A program made the translations under genes and the position numbers. Under the pieces are notes generated by a model that worked only from the letters and a program-made list of their open reading frames with translations, did not search any database and had not been told where the DNA came from. Positions 6,362-9,325 of a stretch of 9,325 bases of DNA are shown in pieces. Numbering within the stretch: the stretch's first letter is position 1; each line of letters starts with the position of its first letter. The stretch lies in the NCBI GenBank assembly GCA_022791215.1, contig JAAVYQ010000067.1, forward strand, positions 1 to 9,325, read 5' to 3'. Origin of the DNA: Bacilli bacterium (GTDB taxonomy: Bacteria > Bacillota_I > Bacilli_A > RF39 > UBA660).

Positions 6362-7312
6362 ATGATAAAAGACATAATAATATTAATAATAGGATTTATA
6401 ATACTTATAAAAGGTGCAGACATATTTGTAAGTGGATCGAGTGGACTAGCAAGTAATTTTAAAATGCCAAAAATGCTAATAGGACTAACAATAGTAGCAT
6501 TCGGAACATCCTCACCAGAATTTGCAGTTAGTGTAAGTTCACTAATAATGGGAAACAAAGACATGGTATTAGGAAATGTAATAGGAAGTAACATATTAAA
6601 CGTACTATTAATACTTGGAGTTGCCTCATTAGTTCATCCATTAACCGTAAAAGATAACACAGTAAAAAAAGAATTACCAATAACAATACTATTTACCACG
6701 CTATTCTCAGTATTGCTAACAGACCATTTATTTGATAAAACATTGACAAACACATTTACACGAAGTGACGGAATAGTATTGACACTATTCTTTCTAATAT
6801 TTATATATTACCTAATCAACATGATGAAAAAAACTAAAAAAGAAGCAAAAACGGAAGAAAAAATGCCGATAATAAAATCAATAACATATACGATACTTGG
6901 AATAATTGCAATAATATTTGGAAGTAAATTTGTTGTAAACGGATCATCAAACATCGCAGCAACACTAGGGGTAACAGAACGAATAATATCATTAACAATA
7001 ATAGCATTAGGGACATCATTACCAGAATTAGTAACCAGTGTAGTAGCGACTAAAAAAGGAGAATATGACATAGCGATAGGAAATGTAGTAGGAAGCAATA
7101 TATTTAACATAGGAATAGTAATTGGAATACCAGTCGCTCTTATAGGAAGCATAGGAAACATAACTGTAGATTTTGTAGATTTAATAATGATGATAGGCTC
7201 ATCTGTACTATTATTCATGTTTGCATTCAAAGATTATAAAATATCAAAAAAAGAAGGAGCAGTCTTTTTACTATTATTTACACTATACTACACATATATA
7301 ATATTTGGATAA
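6362..7312 (+). CDS. CaCA-family Ca2+/Na+ (or Ca2+/H+) exchanger, YrbG-like
   Basis: This 316-residue integral membrane protein has about ten hydrophobic helices and two inverted homologous halves. The alpha-1 repeat contains GTSSPE (48-53) and GNVIGSNILN (71-80). The alpha-2 repeat contains GTSLPE (217-222) and GNVVGSNIFN (240-249). The Glu in each GTSxPE motif (Glu53, Glu222) and the Asn in each GNVxGSN motif form the central ion site in this family, as in the NCX_Mj structure. A Lys/Glu-rich cytoplasmic loop (about 155-170) separates the halves. The role is Ca2+ extrusion or cation exchange driven by an ion gradient; the coupling ion cannot be read from sequence. The start is ATG 6362, with AGAGGGAT 5-6 nt upstream. 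It appears to be a single-gene unit between a terminator and the gpsB promoter. Confidence 0.93.
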   Translation: MIKDIIILIIGFIILIKGADIFVSGSSGLASNFKMPKMLIGLTIVAFGTSSPEFAVSVSSLIMGNKDMVLGNVIGSNILNVLLILGVASLVHPLTVKDNTVKKELPITILFTTLFSVLLTDHLFDKTLTNTFTRSDGIVLTLFFLIFIYYLINMMKKTKKEAKTEEKMPIIKSITYTILGIIAIIFGSKFVVNGSSNIAATLGVTERIISLTIIALGTSLPELVTSVVATKKGEYDIAIGNVVGSNIFNIGIVIGIPVALIGSIGNITVDFVDLIMMIGSSVLLFMFAFKDYKISKKEGAVFLLLFTLYYTYIIFG

Positions 7313-7346
7313 CATAAAAATTTCATAATCAAAATGCGTGTTATAT

Positions 7347-7375
7347 TTGACAAAAAAAGTCTAACATTGTACAAT
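7347..7375 (+). promoter_or_regulatory. Promoter for gpsB-rnpB and probably rodZ-like-pgsA
   Basis: TTGACA (7347-7352), a 17-nt spacer, then TACAAT (7370-7375). A second -10-like TATAAT at 7376-7381 is 23 nt from the -35 and so less likely. No other convincing promoter is visible between here and pgsA, so this one may supply RNase P RNA as well as the proteins. Confidence 0.8.
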
Positions 7376-7398
7376 TATAATGGAAAAGGGGCATTAAT

Positions 7399-7719
7399 AT
7401 GATAGAGGAGAGAATAAAATTAACTAGAAATGATATTCTAGAAAAACAATTTAAAATCGATGCTAGAGGATATAGGCCTCAAGAAGTCGATAAGTTTTTA
7501 GACGTCATAATAAATGACTATGCCGAATTCGATAATTTGCTAGGACAATACGAAAATGAAATGAGAAAAATCTTACAAGAAAACAATAGACTAAAAGAAG
7601 AGATAAGAAAATTAAAGTCAACACTAAGTGTAGCAGAAACAAACAAAGGAGTAACAAACGTAGATATACTTAGAAGGCTTGGAGAACTAGAAAAAATAGT
7701 ATACGGTGAAGAAAATTAA
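7399..7719 (+). CDS. gpsB: Cell-division/cell-wall adaptor protein GpsB
   Basis: This 106-residue DivIVA-family protein sits under the membrane and guides penicillin-binding proteins between septum and side wall. The N-terminal DivIVA-like domain LTRNDILEKQF...RGYRPQEVDKFLD has Tyr25, Asp31 and Asp35 at the same numbers as the residues of B. subtilis GpsB that hold the arginine of class A PBP tails. A coiled coil covers about residues 30-75. The C-terminal oligomerisation segment NVDILRRLGELEKIVYG (88-104) is the typical GpsB ending and separates it from full-length DivIVA. AGGGG lies 7 nt before the ATG. The start puts seven residues before LT, as in the family. Its TAA stop is also the first three bases of the rnpB P1 helix. 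Adjacency of gpsB and rnpB is also known in Bacillus. Confidence 0.95.
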   Translation: MIEERIKLTRNDILEKQFKIDARGYRPQEVDKFLDVIINDYAEFDNLLGQYENEMRKILQENNRLKEEIRKLKSTLSVAETNKGVTNVDILRRLGELEKIVYGEEN

Positions 7720-8059
7720 ATATCTTAGGTAAACGCTGCATATAATTATGTAGAGGAAAGTCCATACTCGCATAGTCTGAGATGACTATAGTGTTTCGTG
7801 CTAAGGGAAAAAATAACCTTAGGTAGCTAATGCTAACGGCTCTGAAAAAGTCAAGACCTGACTTGAATAGGTATAAAAGTGCCATAGTGACGATGTCTTT
7901 TAGGAATAAAAGAAGTGGAACGAGGTAAACCCCACGAGCGAGAAACCCAAATTTGGTAGGGGAGTCTTCACAAAAGAATTAAATGGAGTGAAGGAGTTTT
8001 AAAACTAGATAAATGTTTACCGCCCGTAAGGGTACAGAAAATGGCTTATTAGATATTTA
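7717..8059 (+). ncRNA. rnpB: RNase P RNA, class B (Bacillus type)
   Basis: This is the catalytic RNA that trims the 5' leader of tRNA precursors. The conserved regions are all present in order: GAGGAAAGTCC (7753-7763), AAAGTGCCATAGTGACG (7876-7892), GTGGAACGAGGTAAACCCC (about 7915-7933), GAGCGAGAAACCC with TTTGGTAGGGG just after (about 7936-7962), and the 3' universal ACAGAAAATGGCTTA. The P1 helix is TAAATATCT (7717-7725) with AGATATTTA (8051-8059), 9 bp and almost all A-U. The 5' arm begins at the gpsB stop codon. CTAAGG/CCTTAG (7801-7806/7817-7822) fits a P5.1-type stem. Near the 3' end, CCC-GTAA-GGG is a tiny GNRA hairpin in place of the longer B. subtilis element. Total is about 343 nt against about 400 in B. 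subtilis. Exact mature ends are estimated from P1. Confidence 0.95.
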
Positions 8060-8079
8060 TTTTAAAAAAGGAGAAACCT

Positions 8080-8583
8080 ATGAAAGAAATAGGAATAATA
8101 TTTAAGGAAAAAAGAGAAGAAATTGGTATAAAAGCAGAAGAAGCAGCAAAAGACATGGAAATAACAATGCCACAACTAGAAAACTTAGAAGATGGAAACG
8201 TTAATGCTTTTAAAGATATATTTTTTTTAAAAGACTTAGTAAGAAAATATGCGATATATCTAAATGTAGATGAAGAAAACATAATGGAAGAATTTAATGA
8301 CTTTGTCTTCGACTTCACATCTAAAATACCTGTTTCCGAAATAGAACAAAAAGTTAAAGAAATAGAAAAACTAAATGAAATAGAGACAAGAAAAAAAATA
8401 TCATCACCATACACAAGGAAAAGAGTTCAAAAAGCGAGATTAAAACCAATATATTTTATAAGTATATTTATAGTAATCTTAGTTTGTATAACATTCATAA
8501 TAGTAAATGTAGTTTTAAATAAATTAAAAGAAGAAAATCCAAAAGAAATAGGAAGTGAATATATCTATGAATTTACCAAATAA
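8080..8583 (+). CDS. RodZ-like protein: N-terminal helix-turn-helix plus one membrane helix
   Basis: This 167-residue protein has an N-terminal HTH_25 domain (about 1-70: IGIIFKEKREEIGIKAEEAA...LENLEDG...LVRKYAIYLNVD), as in RodZ, where the domain binds MreB in place of DNA. A Lys/Glu-rich linker and a basic cluster (KRVQKARLK, about 114-122) lead to a transmembrane helix at about 124-146. Only about 20 residues follow it, so the outer domain of full-length RodZ (DUF4115, about 100 or more residues) is missing. The end is not a broken frame: the stop is followed by the overlapping pgsA. AAGGAG lies 6 nt before the ATG, and the ATG is about 20 nt after the rnpB 3' end with no terminator between. 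A T8 run at 8221-8228 encodes Phe-Phe-Leu. It is likely a cell-shape or envelope protein; a regulator role is less likely. Confidence 0.8.
   Translation: MKEIGIIFKEKREEIGIKAEEAAKDMEITMPQLENLEDGNVNAFKDIFFLKDLVRKYAIYLNVDEENIMEEFNDFVFDFTSKIPVSEIEQKVKEIEKLNEIETRKKISSPYTRKRVQKARLKPIYFISIFIVILVCITFIIVNVVLNKLKEENPKEIGSEYIYEFTK
8550..8558 (+). promoter_or_regulatory. Ribosome binding site that sets the pgsA start
   Basis: AGGAAGTGA lies 8 nt before the ATG at 8567 and contains the in-frame GTG at 8555. This favours ATG 8567 over GTG 8555. The site is inside the RodZ-like coding region. Confidence 0.8.
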
Positions 8584-9157
8584 AATTACAATATCAAGAA
8601 TAATACTATCACTAATTGTTATAATCTTACTAATATTTCCACTTGAAAAAATAGGAATAAACTTTCCTACAATAGTTGTAAATGGAAGCATACAAGTTGA
8701 AGTAAAATACTTAATATGTGGACTACTATTCTTTCTAGCATCAGTAACAGATAGCTTAGATGGACATATAGCTAGAAAATACAATATGGTAACTGACTTT
8801 GGAAAAGTAATGGATGCCATAGCAGACAAAATTTTAGTAAATGGAGTATTAATTGTAATGGCGTGTACAGGGCGTTGTCATATGATAATACCTGTAATAA
8901 TAATATCAAGAGACACAATTGTAGACTCAATAAAAATGATAGTAGGGAATAAAGTTGGAGCTGTAGGTGCTAGCAAAGCAGGAAAACTAAAAACAGCATG
9001 TATGATGTGCGGAATAACACTAATGCTATTCTATAACTTACCATTTGAATTAAAAGGAATAAGAGTAGCAGACTTTTTAATTATGGCAGCCACAGTACTA
9101 TCAGTATTCAGTGGAGTTGAATATTATGTTAAAAATAAAAAGTTTCTATTAGACTAA
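8567..9157 (+). CDS. pgsA: CDP-diacylglycerol-glycerol-3-phosphate 3-phosphatidyltransferase
   Basis: This 196-residue integral membrane enzyme makes phosphatidylglycerol phosphate from CDP-diacylglycerol and glycerol-3-phosphate, the committed step to phosphatidylglycerol and cardiolipin. The CDP-alcohol phosphotransferase motif is complete: Asp62, Asp65-Gly66, Ala69-Arg70, Gly79, Asp83 and Asp87 (DSLDGHIARK then DFGKVMDAIADK). The start NLPNKITISRI is the usual PgsA opening. The later SRDTIVDSIK and ASKAGKLKT segments match the family's substrate-binding region. Several hydrophobic helices (about 8-24, 47-60, 88-114, 143-157, 168-185) surround the site. It overlaps the RodZ-like gene by 17 nt. 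A strong terminator follows, so it ends the operon. Confidence 0.95.
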   Translation: MNLPNKITISRIILSLIVIILLIFPLEKIGINFPTIVVNGSIQVEVKYLICGLLFFLASVTDSLDGHIARKYNMVTDFGKVMDAIADKILVNGVLIVMACTGRCHMIIPVIIISRDTIVDSIKMIVGNKVGAVGASKAGKLKTACMMCGITLMLFYNLPFELKGIRVADFLIMAATVLSVFSGVEYYVKNKKFLLD

Positions 9158-9162
9158 AGATA

Positions 9163-9194
9163 AAAGCAATGATAAGTAAAGTCATTGCTTTTTT
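9163..9194 (+). terminator. Strong Rho-independent terminator after pgsA
   Basis: AAAGCAATGA (9163-9172) pairs with TCATTGCTTT (9182-9191) across a 9-nt loop, followed by a run of six T (9189-9194). The flanks AAGATA and TATCTT can pair beyond this, with two unmatched bases. It is the clearest terminator in the window and ends the gpsB-rnpB-rodZ-like-pgsA unit. Confidence 0.9.
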
Positions 9195-9248
9195 ATCTTA
9201 TAAGAAAGTTCATCATCAAAAAAATACATAAATAATCGTTTGTGTATA

Positions 9249-9278
9249 TAAAAACAGACATATAAAAACTATATGTCT
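9249..9278 (-). terminator. Terminator read from the minus strand (possibly bidirectional)
   Basis: AGACATATA (9256-9264) and TATATGTCT (9270-9278) form a perfect 9-bp hairpin with a 5-nt loop. Read on the minus strand, it is followed by GTTTTTAT (9255 down to 9248), a T-tract. On the + strand only ATTTAAC follows. It therefore best fits a gene entering from the right on the minus strand. Confidence 0.55.
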
Positions 9279-9301
9279 ATTTAACAAAAAATAATAATTA
9301 A

Positions 9302-9325
9302 TTAGTTTTCCTTATATTCGTAGAC
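9302..9325 (-). CDS. Possible last codons of a convergent minus-strand gene (partial)
   Basis: Read on the minus strand from the window edge, one frame gives VYEYKEN and a TAA stop at 9304-9302. About 24 nt later comes the hairpin with a T-tract at 9278-9248. A stop followed by a terminator is the layout expected at a gene's end. Seven codons are too few for identification, and the other minus frames also close nearby, so this is only a suggestion. Confidence 0.3.
   Translation of the reverse strand, partial: VYEYKEN

Noticed and set aside
7664..7716. Separate rnpB promoter inside the 3' end of gpsB (TATACT at 7665 or TATACG at 7700)
   Set aside because: No acceptable -35 stands at 16-18 nt from either, so I cannot support it from sequence.

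Overview
The window is very AT-rich. Every confident gene lies on the + strand, genes are tightly packed and several overlap. Two genes end in TGA inside ATGA overlaps and the tryptophan codons I read are TGG, so the standard bacterial code applies rather than the Mycoplasma code. Class B (Bacillus-type) RNase P RNA lies directly after gpsB, and priA lies next to fmt. Both point to a low-GC Bacilli-type Firmicute, possibly one of the uncultured gut lineages near Erysipelotrichia or Mollicutes. The exact lineage is inference.

Left part (1-1077): the tail of a membrane protein is followed at close spacing by a radical SAM protein of unknown substrate. This unit ends in a hairpin terminator overlapping the radical SAM stop codon. 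Next (1088-4344): a perfect-consensus promoter (TTGACA, 17 nt, TATAAT) drives a HAD/NT5C-type phosphatase, a small glyoxalase II-like metallo-hydrolase and the primosomal helicase PriA. The hydrolase and priA overlap by ATGA.

Middle (4345-6280): an extended -10 promoter drives fmt (Met-tRNA formyltransferase), coupled by ATGA to a membrane-anchored protein of unknown function. A 29-codon small ORF with a good ribosome binding site follows, with an 11-bp inverted repeat at its stop and then a terminator. From 6308, an extended -10 promoter drives a CaCA-type cation/Ca2+ exchanger.

Right part (7347-9194): one promoter precedes gpsB, rnpB, a short RodZ-like membrane protein and pgsA, followed by a strong terminator. 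No terminator is visible before that point. The left arm of rnpB P1 starts at the gpsB stop codon, so the RNA looks embedded in a protein operon. The cluster joins a cell-wall division factor, a shape-type membrane protein and phospholipid synthesis. The last 130 bases appear to hold a terminator for, and the last codons of, a convergent minus-strand gene.

I found no mobile element, CRISPR array, tRNA or defence system. This is mostly core housekeeping DNA. The most unusual points are a PriA helicase whose DExH motif reads DECG, the gpsB/rnpB overlap, the small ORF with its hairpin, and a 30-nt tandem duplication in the radical SAM gene.
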